Positions 16,603-25,512 of a DNA stretch of 64,000 nucleotides are shown piece by piece. Numbering within the stretch: position 1 is the first letter of the stretch; the number at the start of each line of letters is the position of its first letter. The DNA is taken from positions 91,543 through 155,542 of the forward strand of contig NZ_BCUD01000009.1 of assembly GCF_001591105.1 (NCBI RefSeq). The letters are read 5' to 3'. Origin of the DNA: Vibrio nereis NBRC 15637 (GTDB lineage Bacteria > Pseudomonadota > Gammaproteobacteria > Enterobacterales > Vibrionaceae). The translations under genes and the position numbers were made by a program. The notes below the pieces were generated by a model that saw only the letters and a list, made by a program, of their open reading frames with translations, was not told the origin of the DNA and did no database searches.

Positions 16603-17586
16603 ATGACTATAAAACGCGTAACACGAATTTCGGTAAAGACTGCTGTTAACTGTTTCCGTAAAGTAATTGAGCTTGATTCAAATCTAGCTAAAACGACGAA
16701 AGCTGCTTATCGCAGCAATTTAAATCTAGTAACCAAATTTCTAGGCAAGAAACTCCTTAAAGACGTTACCGCACATGATCTAGAGGAATTTCTGAATGAG
16801 ATCCTACCGAATATTCCTCACAGACGAGGTGATGGATACAATACTAAAATGCGTAAAAACATCAAAACGGTGTTGAAGATATTGTTCTCTCACTACATAA
16901 AAATTGGTGAGTTACGCCGGAATCCGTTCGAGAATGGGATCAAGCTATACGCCAAGGATGATCTTAATTTCGTACTTCCCTATACGAAGGAAGAACTAAG
17001 AGCACTTGCAGCAGTTGCAGATGGCAGTGGCGTTGTTGAAGCAGTGTTATTTGCAGCTCGAGAGGGACTACGCCCTTGTGAGCTAATCGCCCTAACTGAA
17101 AGCTCTTACAGTCAAGATGATTCAAGACTCCAAGTCAAACAGTCCATGGCTTTAGGTCATATGAAATCGCCGAAGACAAATAGTTCTAAGAGGAACTTAG
17201 CAATAACGTCTCGATCGGAAGAAGTGTTGATTCAAATGATTCAAAAACCAAATAGGAAAGATGTTACCTACTGCCTTAATAACAACAGCATTACAGAGAA
17301 GTTCATCTTCACGAACCCGGAAGGGGAGTGTTGGGGTGATGCTAAGAAACTATCTCTCGCCCTCGTTCCTTATTTCGAGAAAGCAGGAGTTAAACCAAGG
17401 GGAGTTGCTCCAGCACGTCATTCTTTCATAACCAATAGCATTGAAAGCGGTATGTCATTTGAAGAAACCGCAGAATATGTCGGTCACAACAACACTACAA
17501 CTATCAAAGAGTATTACCTACATTGGAAAGACTATTCTCGAGGAGTCAAATCGCTGCAACAGCGTAATGCAGAAAGTACTTTTTAA
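16603..17586 (+). CDS. Tyrosine recombinase (integrase) of the island
   Basis: A 327-residue phage-type integrase. An N-terminal SAM-like core-binding domain (about 10-105) precedes the catalytic domain. Box I Arg is in REGLRPCEL (about 150-160). Box II reads APARHSF, so the first His of the usual HxxR is Ala while the Arg is kept. GHNN is the following His box. The nucleophile is in IKEYYLHW (about 302-309). A GAGG lies 8 bases before the ATG. It ends about 190 bases before a tRNA-Ser 3' fragment, the usual place for an integrase relative to its attachment site. It should carry out site-specific insertion and excision of the element. Confidence 0.88.
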   Translation: MTIKRVTRISVKTAVNCFRKVIELDSNLAKTTKAAYRSNLNLVTKFLGKKLLKDVTAHDLEEFLNEILPNIPHRRGDGYNTKMRKNIKTVLKILFSHYIKIGELRRNPFENGIKLYAKDDLNFVLPYTKEELRALAAVADGSGVVEAVLFAAREGLRPCELIALTESSYSQDDSRLQVKQSMALGHMKSPKTNSSKRNLAITSRSEEVLIQMIQKPNRKDVTYCLNNNSITEKFIFTNPEGECWGDAKKLSLALVPYFEKAGVKPRGVAPARHSFITNSIESGMSFEETAEYVGHNNTTTIKEYYLHWKDYSRGVKSLQQRNAESTF

Positions 17587-17607
17587 GATAAGTGTTCGAG
17601 ATAAATC

Positions 17608-17634
17608 AAGCGCCCAAAGCTGGGCGCTTTTTTT
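17608..17634 (+). terminator. Terminator after the integrase gene
   Basis: AAGCGCCCA and TGGGCGCTT around AAGC, followed by a T-run. Confidence 0.85.
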
Positions 17635-17771
17635 GTTGTAAATAAAATTGCCGCTGTCACGATCTTTTGATACATTCAAGGCAGAATTTGTCAATTAACC
17701 CTCATGCCAACAAATCATAACACATTGTTAGTAAAGGACTTTGGCTTAAAGTAAATGTACGTCAGATAGTT

Positions 17772-17794
17772 TTCAAATCCCTATCTCTCCGCCA
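17772..17794 (+). other. Right attachment site: displaced 3' end of tRNA-Ser
   Basis: The 23 bases reproduce a tRNA 3' end from the T-loop onwards: TTCAAAT, then CCCTA (T-stem 3' strand), TCTCTCC (acceptor 3' strand), G discriminator and CCA. A G discriminator with this acceptor fits tRNA-Ser. Immediately upstream the match breaks: the bases that should pair with CC in the T-stem are TT, and no tRNA body precedes it. This is the expected attR left when a tyrosine recombinase inserts at a tRNA gene. The intact tRNA-Ser should lie to the left of the island, outside this window. Confidence 0.7.
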
Positions 17795-17800
17795 CATTCG

Positions 17801-17834
17801 AAAAGCCCGCTGAGTAATCAGCGGGCTTTTTTCG
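17801..17834 (+). terminator. Terminator of the former tRNA transcript
   Basis: AAAAGCCCGCTGA and TCAGCGGGCTTTT with a 4-base loop and a T-run, directly after the tRNA fragment, consistent with the original tRNA operon terminator left behind on this side. Confidence 0.85.
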
Positions 17835-17921
17835 TTATTGTGCCTAAACTAGACCATTTCTGCCATCTGATCTGGGTTTGTCCTATTAGAGATCAAGGTA
17901 GATGCAGATGATGGAGTTAGC

Positions 17922-19991
17922 TTAGAACTGGTAGTCAGCAACAATACCGAACGTACGCGGGTTACCCACTTCATACATACTGTTCTTATGTCGTATTACG
18001 TAATCTGAATCGGCTGCGTTTTTAACGTACCCACGCACAGTAAAGTTATCGACAGCATAGCCCGCATTCAGGTTTAACACGGTATAGTTTCCAGCAGTCT
18101 TACTCTCTGTATTGACTAAGTCAGTGTAGTAGTCAGAGACACGATTAACGCGCGCACCAAAGAACAGCCCCGAGTCTAAATGTTGAGTAAAGCCTAGCCC
18201 TACAGAGAGGTCGGGCGCATAGCTAAACTCTTTTCCTTTCAGTTCTTCAATGGTTCCTGAAGGCCCTTGGGTGATTTCTGTCCTTAATAGACCCGCGAAT
18301 GCGAAAACGTCTAATCCTGAATCGAAGCCATAGGTTGTCTCGATTTCTGCGCCGTATGTTTTTCCTTCAGGAATATTGTCGATGTAGTTGTCAAAGCGAT
18401 TACCACTGTCGCCGTATACGACGGTTTGGTAGTTTTCGTAGTCGTTATAGAAGACGTTTGCGGTAACGCCTAGCTTATTATCGATAAAGGTTGAGCGAGA
18501 GCTAAGCTCATAAGTCCACACTTCTTCTTGGTCAAATACAAACACATCTTGTTGGAATTCGTTATAACCAAGCCCGCCAGCGTTGTAGCCCTTACGTGCT
18601 GTTAAGCCGAGCATTGAGTTGTCAGAGACTTCAAATGTCAGGCCTACTTTAGGTAGTAAAATGGTATTGCGCTCGTCAGCTTTGAAATCAAGTGGTAATC
18701 GAGAGTGGTCAAAATCGCGTTCAAGCTCATCGATTTCATAGCGAGCCCCGAGTAAAAGTCCTACACGATTGGTGAGTTGAAGTTTTGAATCAAAGTAAAC
18801 GGCGTGAGTTTGTACGTCATCTTTTCGATCCATTGAATCAGTTTTGGTGTTCTGATCTTTTAGATAGCTAGCGATACCCAAAGTAGCACTGTAGCGTTCA
18901 TCCAGAGAGTCATAAGACAATTTGGCTTCTGCGGTATAGTTCTTCTCGTCTACATCACCCCACCAGGTAATACGGGGGTAGGCTTCAAACTCGGTTGAAT
19001 AATCGCGTCTTGCTAACAAAACATCGAGAGCGAATTCGTCATTAATCAGATAAGCGATATCCAGATTTACGTTCCAACTACTGGTTTTCTGTCGTCGTGT
19101 ACCGCTTCGGTCCGTGTATTCAAATGTCCCTTCCTTTGACACTAGGTTTGTATATTGACCTTCCTCGTTACGACTCCCAACGGTCAGCTTCGCGGTGAGA
19201 GTATCGTCATTCAAAGGTTTAAACAGCAATTTACCTCTTACATTGTGAGACTCGATATCCGAAGGATTCCATGGATATTGATCGTTATTAGGGAGGGAGT
19301 AATCAATCGGTGTATTGCCTTTTGTCCCTTCTGCTGCAAGTCGGAAAGCGAGCTTGTTATCGACAATCGGAGCGGAGAACGCCCCAGCTAAATGGTATTT
19401 GTTGTCTTCATTCTCATAGCCAGCACGAACTTTACTCTCGGTATAGAACGTTGGATCTTTTGTTTTGATCACCACGGCGCCACTGATGCTGTTTCTGCCT
19501 TGGTTGGTAGATTGTGGGCCTTTATAGATTTCTATTTGTTCGGTATCCCAAAGGCCTGCTTTGCCAAATGCTTCACCAGTCCAAGATTCGGATACACCGT
19601 CCACGGTTGTGTTTACGCGAGGCGTTGCACCCGTCATGAACGTTAGGAAACCTTCACCAGGCCCGCGACCATCAACTCCGCGTATATGAGGAACCCCAGA
19701 TGGCGCGTTCAGAACGTTGGGCACACGATCCAGTAAGTCGTAGTAGGTCCGATCCTCACCGTTGTCCGCTTCTTCGGTAAATACCGTCACCGAACTGGTG
19801 TTTTCCGCCAGAGTTCCTCCTAGTCTTTCACCAGTCACGACGATTGTATCTAGACTCGTCACCTTGCTGTCTTCGCGCTCTTGGGCGTAGGCCATCGTGT
19901 TCAACCCTAAACATGCTGTACCAATAAGTACTGCAAGTTTAGTTTTGTTGGTGCGACAAATAGGAGTACTGCTTAAATCCATGGGCTTCAT
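17922..19991 (-). CDS. TonB-dependent outer-membrane siderophore receptor
   Basis: A 689-residue receptor. A signal peptide (to about residue 36, AYAQ) precedes a TonB box-like DTIVVTGER, the plug domain (about 50-165; VPHIRGVDGRG and IYKGPQSTNQGRNSISG are standard plug motifs) and a 22-strand barrel ending in the terminal aromatic GIVADYQF. It imports ferric siderophore across the outer membrane with TonB energy. The divergent gene is an enterobactin-type esterase and the shared spacer has a Fur box, so a catecholate siderophore is the likely substrate. The exact ligand cannot be read from sequence. Confidence 0.92.
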   Translation of the reverse strand: MKPMDLSSTPICRTNKTKLAVLIGTACLGLNTMAYAQEREDSKVTSLDTIVVTGERLGGTLAENTSSVTVFTEEADNGEDRTYYDLLDRVPNVLNAPSGVPHIRGVDGRGPGEGFLTFMTGATPRVNTTVDGVSESWTGEAFGKAGLWDTEQIEIYKGPQSTNQGRNSISGAVVIKTKDPTFYTESKVRAGYENEDNKYHLAGAFSAPIVDNKLAFRLAAEGTKGNTPIDYSLPNNDQYPWNPSDIESHNVRGKLLFKPLNDDTLTAKLTVGSRNEEGQYTNLVSKEGTFEYTDRSGTRRQKTSSWNVNLDIAYLINDEFALDVLLARRDYSTEFEAYPRITWWGDVDEKNYTAEAKLSYDSLDERYSATLGIASYLKDQNTKTDSMDRKDDVQTHAVYFDSKLQLTNRVGLLLGARYEIDELERDFDHSRLPLDFKADERNTILLPKVGLTFEVSDNSMLGLTARKGYNAGGLGYNEFQQDVFVFDQEEVWTYELSSRSTFIDNKLGVTANVFYNDYENYQTVVYGDSGNRFDNYIDNIPEGKTYGAEIETTYGFDSGLDVFAFAGLLRTEITQGPSGTIEELKGKEFSYAPDLSVGLGFTQHLDSGLFFGARVNRVSDYYTDLVNTESKTAGNYTVLNLNAGYAVDNFTVRGYVKNAADSDYVIRHKNSMYEVGNPRTFGIVADYQF

Positions 19992-20073
19992 GACCTGAAA
20001 AATCCTTAATCAAAATGAAGAAAAGTCATCGGCATTGTAATGACAACTACGTGTGAATCGGCATGGATCTTAA

Positions 20074-20088
20074 TGATAATTGTTTTCA
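20074..20088. promoter_or_regulatory. Fur box between receptor and esterase genes
   Basis: TGATAATTGTTTTCA fits the 7-1-7 Fur consensus (TGATAAT-N-ATTATCA) with two mismatches. It lies 83 bases before the receptor start and 57 before the esterase start, so iron would repress both. Confidence 0.7.
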
Positions 20089-20144
20089 TTTTCAATGATG
20101 GTTAGAATTGTTTAATGTGATTTGTTTCATATTGAGAGAAGATA

Positions 20145-21491
20145 ATGAGGTGGGATAGGCACTTGTCGGAAGTTGTTAAAACCAAAGAGAAAACAAGCCG
20201 TACTAGCATTGATAGCATCCTTGCAAGAACGGATTGCAGGGTTGGTGATAAAAAATGGTGGTCAATCATACAGTTTGAAGGCATACCAGTTACGCTCTCA
20301 GTTGATGGAGATGACGCGCAAGTCGCGTTTTTGTGGCGCGATTCTTTAGTCGATGGCATCTCTCAAGTGGAACACGTGTATATCGACATCAACGGGGTGA
20401 CCGATCATCACAGCTTTAATATGGCTAGACTGACTCGTATAGAAGGGACGGATGTATGGTTCTACATTGCCAGACTCAAGCTGACTTGGAGAGGGGGATA
20501 CGCGTTTATACCCGTGTCTGAACAACAGGCTCAGCCAGAATACACAGGGAGTGAGGAAGAGAAAAAAGCTCAGCATCGTGACTGGCTAAGAGCGATTTTT
20601 CCTCTCAGTTGCCGAGACAAGTTAAACCCTGCAGGGCTGCACCATTGTGATTGGGGCAAGGTAACCAGCCCTTTGTGTATGCCACAAGCGCTTGCGCAAG
20701 CAGACTGGCAACCATTTGATAACGCCGCAGGACAAAGCAAGCACAAGGCGGATCATGTTATTCAATGGCACAGTAATCTGCTAGACACAACACGTGAGAT
20801 TTGGGTCTATTCGACGGCCTCTGGTTTCCCTGAACATCCACTGCCTCTAGTGTTAGTGCTTGATGGGCGTTTTTGGTCGCACTCGTTACCAATCTATGAT
20901 GCGCTTTCATGTGCAACGCAAAAAGCAAGACTGCCTCAAGCCGTTTATGTCTTGATTGATGAAGTGAGCGGGCAGCAGCGGCGCAAAGACTTAAGCTGTA
21001 ATCCTCAGTTTTGGCAGGCAATAACCAATGAGCTGCTTCCGTTGATTGAAGAGAAATTTTTGATCACTCAAGAGCCCGCGCGCACCGCCATTGTCGGGCA
21101 AAGCCTAGGTGGTTTAGCTGCTATGTATGCTGCGTTGAATTGGCCTGACCGTTTTGGCCTAGTGGTGTGTCAGTCGGGTTCATTTTGGTGGCCGGATGTT
21201 TCTCTTATTAAACCACCGAGTGAGTACTCTCCACCTTTAACCCCCGATTTGCTCAGTGAAATGAGCCAGAATATCCACGATGGGCTAGGTTCTAACGTGT
21301 GCTTAAACATCTTTATGGAGGTGGGAAGTGGTGAAGACATCATGATCGACTTAAATCAAGATGTATACAATCAGCTTGCGAGGCAGCAGCACCAGATTAA
21401 TTACCGCGTTTTTGATGGTGGCCATGACCGACTATGTTGGAGAGGCGGAATCATTGATGGGCTGTCTTACGTGTTATCTGACTTTTTGTAG
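20145..21491 (+). CDS. fes: Ferric enterobactin-type esterase (Fes family)
   Basis: A 448-residue cytoplasmic esterase that should hydrolyse the imported ferric catecholate siderophore and release iron. The N-terminal half is the Fes/enterochelin esterase N domain (VDGDDAQVAFLWRDS region). The C-terminal half is an alpha/beta hydrolase with the nucleophile elbow GQSLGG (Ser about 323) and a late HD (GGHDRLCW) as part of the triad. There is no signal peptide. Divergent from the TonB receptor with a shared Fur box. The symbol is by family; a salmochelin esterase is possible. Confidence 0.87.
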   Translation: MRWDRHLSEVVKTKEKTSRTSIDSILARTDCRVGDKKWWSIIQFEGIPVTLSVDGDDAQVAFLWRDSLVDGISQVEHVYIDINGVTDHHSFNMARLTRIEGTDVWFYIARLKLTWRGGYAFIPVSEQQAQPEYTGSEEEKKAQHRDWLRAIFPLSCRDKLNPAGLHHCDWGKVTSPLCMPQALAQADWQPFDNAAGQSKHKADHVIQWHSNLLDTTREIWVYSTASGFPEHPLPLVLVLDGRFWSHSLPIYDALSCATQKARLPQAVYVLIDEVSGQQRRKDLSCNPQFWQAITNELLPLIEEKFLITQEPARTAIVGQSLGGLAAMYAALNWPDRFGLVVCQSGSFWWPDVSLIKPPSEYSPPLTPDLLSEMSQNIHDGLGSNVCLNIFMEVGSGEDIMIDLNQDVYNQLARQQHQINYRVFDGGHDRLCWRGGIIDGLSYVLSDFL

Positions 21492-21926
21492 TGCCTGATC
21501 TCTTAAAATAGGGCACAAGTATGCGATGAGAACTATTAATTGACTAGACGCAGAAAATTATGGTTCAAAGTGTTTTATCAAGCGAATATAAAATAAGGGG
21601 TGAGTTATATTTTTACGAAAAATAAAAAATTTTATTTAAACAACTAAGAGGGAAATTGGTTTCCCATTATTTAAACTGTTGTAAATATTTTAATATTTTG
21701 AATTATAGAGATTTTACTTATGTTGAAATATTGGTTTTTGATGAGTTAATAATATGGGTCAATTTTGACTCATATTGATTTTCATCCAAGAGTTAATAAA
21801 TGTTTATATAATTAAATTTAGAGTAAAAATACTATTTTAGGAACTGGACTCATATTTTTTATGATACTTATTTCATTAAATTTATATTGAGGAATATAAA
21901 TACCGCTCACGTTATTTTTATAATCA
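21492..21926. promoter_or_regulatory. Very AT-rich upstream region of the collagenase gene
   Basis: No gene is seen here. A 20-base imperfect palindrome lies at 21754-21773 with arms ATGxGTCAA and TTGACxCAT around TT. The word GACTCATATT at its right side recurs at 21847-21856. These are candidate activator or repressor sites for collagenase control. The base composition is clearly more AT-rich than the flanking genes. Confidence 0.4.
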
Positions 21927-24365
21927 ATGAGTGTTGTTATGTCTCATACCTATTTTTTCCCACGTCACCGGTTAGCGCTGGCTTGTATGCTAGCGAGTGT
22001 TTCTGGCTTTTCGTTTGCTCAAAATCAGTGCGAGATTGCTGATCTTCAACAAACAAGTGATTTAGTCGTTTCCGTCTCTGGGGCTGAGAATAATTGTTAC
22101 CACGCTTGGTTCTCTGCCCCGGCGGAGACACTCAACGATATCTATAGCGAAGCGAGTTTAAGCCTCATTCAAGTCGCTCTCGATCAAGAAATCGCTCACT
22201 ACCGAGGTGAAGCTGAACAAGCCCGTATTTTGGAAAATCTAGGTGAGTTTGTTCGCGCCGCTTATTACGTACGCTATAACGCTGGTGTGGGTACTCCAGA
22301 GTTTTCCGAGGCACTAAGCCAACGTTTCGCTCAGTCGATCAATCTATTCCTTAATAATCCTCATGCATTAGCTCAGGGACGTGAGCAAGTTGGCGCCATG
22401 AAGAGCCTGACTTTAATGGTCGACAACGTTAAACAACTGCCACTGACGATGGATGCCATGATGGCAACCTTGCTGCATTTTAACCGTGAAACCGCGCAAG
22501 ATAGCCAGTGGGTAGATGGTTTGAACAACTTATTCCGTTCAATGGCCGGCCATGTATCGAATGATGCGTTTTACCGTTACTTAGCCAACAATACTCAGCA
22601 TATTGATACGTTAGCGCGATTTGCTGTCGACAATGAGTGGGCATTAGATACCGATGCAAACTTTATCGTCTTCAACGCGGTACGCGAAACGGGCCGTTTA
22701 CTTGCTAGCCCAGATCAAGCAACCAAGCAAAAAGCACTGCGCGTAATGCAACAAGTGATTGAGCGTCACCCGTTGGGCAGCGAGCACGACAAACTGTGGT
22801 TAGCGGCCGTTGAGATGATGAGTTTTTATGCACAAGATGGCCTCAATGGTTTAGACATCGAGCAAGCAAAACAAGATCTGGCTGCACGTGTGATGCCAAA
22901 TCGTTATGAGTGCCAAGGCCCCGCGATCATTCGCTCTGAAGATTTAAGTCAGGCTCAAGCGGAAAAAGCGTGTGAGGTGCTTGCAGCGAAAGAAACGGAT
23001 TTCCATCAAGTGGTGAATACCGGCTATCAACCTGTCGCAGACGACTTGAATGAGCGCGTTGAAGTGGCTGTTTTTGCGAGTAACAGCAGCTACGTAGATT
23101 ACTCTTCATTTCTGTTTGGTAACACAACCGACAATGGAGGCCAATACTTAGAGGGCAATCCATCAAAAGCAGATAATATTGCTCGTTTCGTCGCGTATCG
23201 CTACGCAAATGGCGAAGATCTTTCTATTTTGAATCTAGAACACGAATACATGCACTACCTAGATGCGCGTTTTAATCAATACGGTACGTTCAGCGATAAC
23301 CTTGCTCATGGCCATATTGTTTGGTGGCTAGAGGGTCTCGCTGAATATATGCACTATAAACAAGGCTACAAAGCAGCCATTGATTTGATTGCGAAGGGTA
23401 AAGTAAGCCTTTCTACTATTTTTGAAACCACTTATTCGCACGATACAAATCGTATTTATCGTTGGGGTTATCTGGCCGTTCGGTTCATGCTAGAAAATCA
23501 TCCTCAAGATGTTGAAAGCCTATTAGTATTGTCGCGCTCCGGTCAGTTTGCACAGTGGGCACAACAGGTAAAACAGCTTGGGCAACAATACGATGCCGAA
23601 TTTGCTCGTTGGCTGGACACGTTAGAAGTCGAACCTGAGCAACCGGGTACCAATCCAGGTGATCGAGACCCTAATGTTACTGAGCTGGTAGCGAACCAAA
23701 GTATTCAACTGAGTGGGGAAACTTATAGCGAGAAACTGTTTTTTGTTGATGTGCCAGCGAATACCACGCAGTTTAAAGTGACGATAGAAGGGACAGGCGA
23801 TGCTGATCTTTACATGAGTTACAACAAAGTCGCACACTATTACGATTATGAAGTGAGCCATAATATAGCTGGCAGTAATGAAGAGATTCAATTTGAGCCA
23901 GAACACACGGGTTACATTAAAGCTGGGCGTTACTACATTAGTCTCTCAGGTCGCGATAGCTACGACTCGCTTAACCTACTGGCTTCAGTAGAAGCGCAAG
24001 ATCATACCTCAACGACGCGAGAGCAGGATGACTTGGCTCCCATAATGCTTGAGTCAGGTAAAGCGCAAGTTCTTACGGTGAATCAGCAGCGTTACGCAGC
24101 CGTTTATGTGCCTGAAGGCGTGAAAGAAGTGCGTGTTTGGATGTCGAGTCAATCCGATGCCAACGACCCATACGGGGCAGGGAATGTGGATTTGTACGCG
24201 AGCCGTGAACACTGGCCGACGATCGAGCAGCATGAATACGCGTCGGAGTATTCGGGCAGCAATGAGTACTTAGTTATTCCTGTCAATAAAACGGGCTACG
24301 TGCATTTTTCGCTTCAAGCTTCTCAGCAAGGTGATGATGTTGAAATGTTAGTGTATTTACACTAA
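21927..24365 (+). CDS. Secreted collagenase, peptidase family M9A
   Basis: An 812-residue secreted metalloprotease close in length and layout to Vibrio microbial collagenase (about 814 residues). A signal peptide ends near SFAQ (about 32). The collagenase activator-type helical domain follows, then the peptidase domain with the zinc motif HEYMH (about 439-443) and the third ligand Glu in EGLAEY (about 469). Two pre-peptidase C-terminal-type beta domains (about 590-690 and 715-812; ADLYMSYN and VDLYASRE) follow a short linker and probably bind collagen. It degrades collagen outside the cell. An internal ATG at 21939 is an alternative start. Ends in a clear terminator. Confidence 0.93.
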   Translation: MSVVMSHTYFFPRHRLALACMLASVSGFSFAQNQCEIADLQQTSDLVVSVSGAENNCYHAWFSAPAETLNDIYSEASLSLIQVALDQEIAHYRGEAEQARILENLGEFVRAAYYVRYNAGVGTPEFSEALSQRFAQSINLFLNNPHALAQGREQVGAMKSLTLMVDNVKQLPLTMDAMMATLLHFNRETAQDSQWVDGLNNLFRSMAGHVSNDAFYRYLANNTQHIDTLARFAVDNEWALDTDANFIVFNAVRETGRLLASPDQATKQKALRVMQQVIERHPLGSEHDKLWLAAVEMMSFYAQDGLNGLDIEQAKQDLAARVMPNRYECQGPAIIRSEDLSQAQAEKACEVLAAKETDFHQVVNTGYQPVADDLNERVEVAVFASNSSYVDYSSFLFGNTTDNGGQYLEGNPSKADNIARFVAYRYANGEDLSILNLEHEYMHYLDARFNQYGTFSDNLAHGHIVWWLEGLAEYMHYKQGYKAAIDLIAKGKVSLSTIFETTYSHDTNRIYRWGYLAVRFMLENHPQDVESLLVLSRSGQFAQWAQQVKQLGQQYDAEFARWLDTLEVEPEQPGTNPGDRDPNVTELVANQSIQLSGETYSEKLFFVDVPANTTQFKVTIEGTGDADLYMSYNKVAHYYDYEVSHNIAGSNEEIQFEPEHTGYIKAGRYYISLSGRDSYDSLNLLASVEAQDHTSTTREQDDLAPIMLESGKAQVLTVNQQRYAAVYVPEGVKEVRVWMSSQSDANDPYGAGNVDLYASREHWPTIEQHEYASEYSGSNEYLVIPVNKTGYVHFSLQASQQGDDVEMLVYLH

Positions 24366-24390
24366 ATACTGGCAAATAACCTAACCAAAG

Positions 24391-24417
24391 ACGCCACGGA
24401 AATGTGGCGTTTTTTTG
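24391..24417 (+). terminator. Terminator after the collagenase gene
   Basis: ACGCCAC and GTGGCGT arms with a 6-base loop and seven following T bases. Confidence 0.88.
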
Positions 24418-24519
24418 TATACAGTAGTGTCGGGAATAGGGGGTGATAATCTCAGTTTTTGCGTCGTTTGTTGGTAAAAATACGTCGATTTATACATTTT
24501 TCCGAACGAGCTAAGCTAG

Positions 24520-25224
24520 TTATTTACAGCGTTTGAGATAATGCTTGTAAGACATAGTTTCTGGTTTAGAAACTATGCGTGTATATTCAAACACGCGGCC
24601 ATCAGTAAGAATGCCAACCGATGAGATACACATTAGTGGCTTGTTCTTTTCGACTTCTAATGTCTCACACATATGTTGGGTGGGCAGTATGGCCTCAAAG
24701 TCTTGAAAGGCACCATCAATCTCAAAACCGAGCTCGTTTTCTAGGTAGGCGTATTTAGAGCCTTCCAGCGACATCACATTCATTTTGGGATACATCGCCA
24801 TCGGCATGTATGAGTCTTCATAGACAGAAGGCACGCCATTGATCAGTTTAAAACGACGGATGAAGTAGACTTTTTCACCACGTTCAATCTGCAGGATCTT
24901 GGCAAGATCGTCGTCGGCATCAATGAAAGCAAACTCAATAATTTTGTACTCAAGACTGCTACTTGTATCGGTAAAGTATTCACTTGTACTTTTTAATTCC
25001 AGCATGGAGCCGACCATGGTTTTACCAATGATGGTTGTCCCTGCCCCTTGGCGCTTTTCCACTAAACCTAATTTAACTAACTCTTCAATCGCTTTTCTGA
25101 TGGTGATACGGCTGACAGAGTACTGTTCAACCAACGCTTTTTCTGTGGGAAGCGTATCACCAATCGCGAATTCATCTGAATCAATACGGTTTTTCAACTC
25201 CTGCATGACTTGTTTATAAAGCAT
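24520..25224 (-). CDS. GntR-family (UTRA) regulator of the alpha-glucoside operon
   Basis: A 234-residue HutC/TreR-type repressor. An N-terminal winged helix-turn-helix (about 1-70; TLPTEKALVEQYSVSRITIRKA) is followed by the UTRA effector domain (about 85-230; YIRRFKLINGVPSVYEDSY). It is divergent from a PTS alpha-glucoside EIIBC and a phospho-glucosidase, so it probably represses them and is released by the phosphorylated sugar. The 288-base spacer to the EIIBC gene should contain its operator; I did not find an unambiguous one. Confidence 0.9.
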   Translation of the reverse strand: MLYKQVMQELKNRIDSDEFAIGDTLPTEKALVEQYSVSRITIRKAIEELVKLGLVEKRQGAGTTIIGKTMVGSMLELKSTSEYFTDTSSSLEYKIIEFAFIDADDDLAKILQIERGEKVYFIRRFKLINGVPSVYEDSYMPMAMYPKMNVMSLEGSKYAYLENELGFEIDGAFQDFEAILPTQHMCETLEVEKNKPLMCISSVGILTDGRVFEYTRIVSKPETMSYKHYLKRCK

Positions 25225-25512
25225 ACGTTACCTCTCTAATTTCTGATGAAATTATCACATCATAAACAGTACAAATCAATGACCTTTGTTGTTGTGCATC
25301 GCAATTACAAGCTTTTAAAGCACGAAATATACGTGTAAAGGTTGTATATATGTCCTGTTTTGTGAGCTAAAACTCAAAAGTGTCTTTTATTTGTATCCGA
25401 TCACGTTTCGCTTGTATTTAATTTGTCTCTTTGGGGGAGTGGGAGTAACTTGACTGTGTCGAAAGACGGAACACTGTGAAGATGAATAAATAACAAATTA
25501 AGGATTCCTGCC

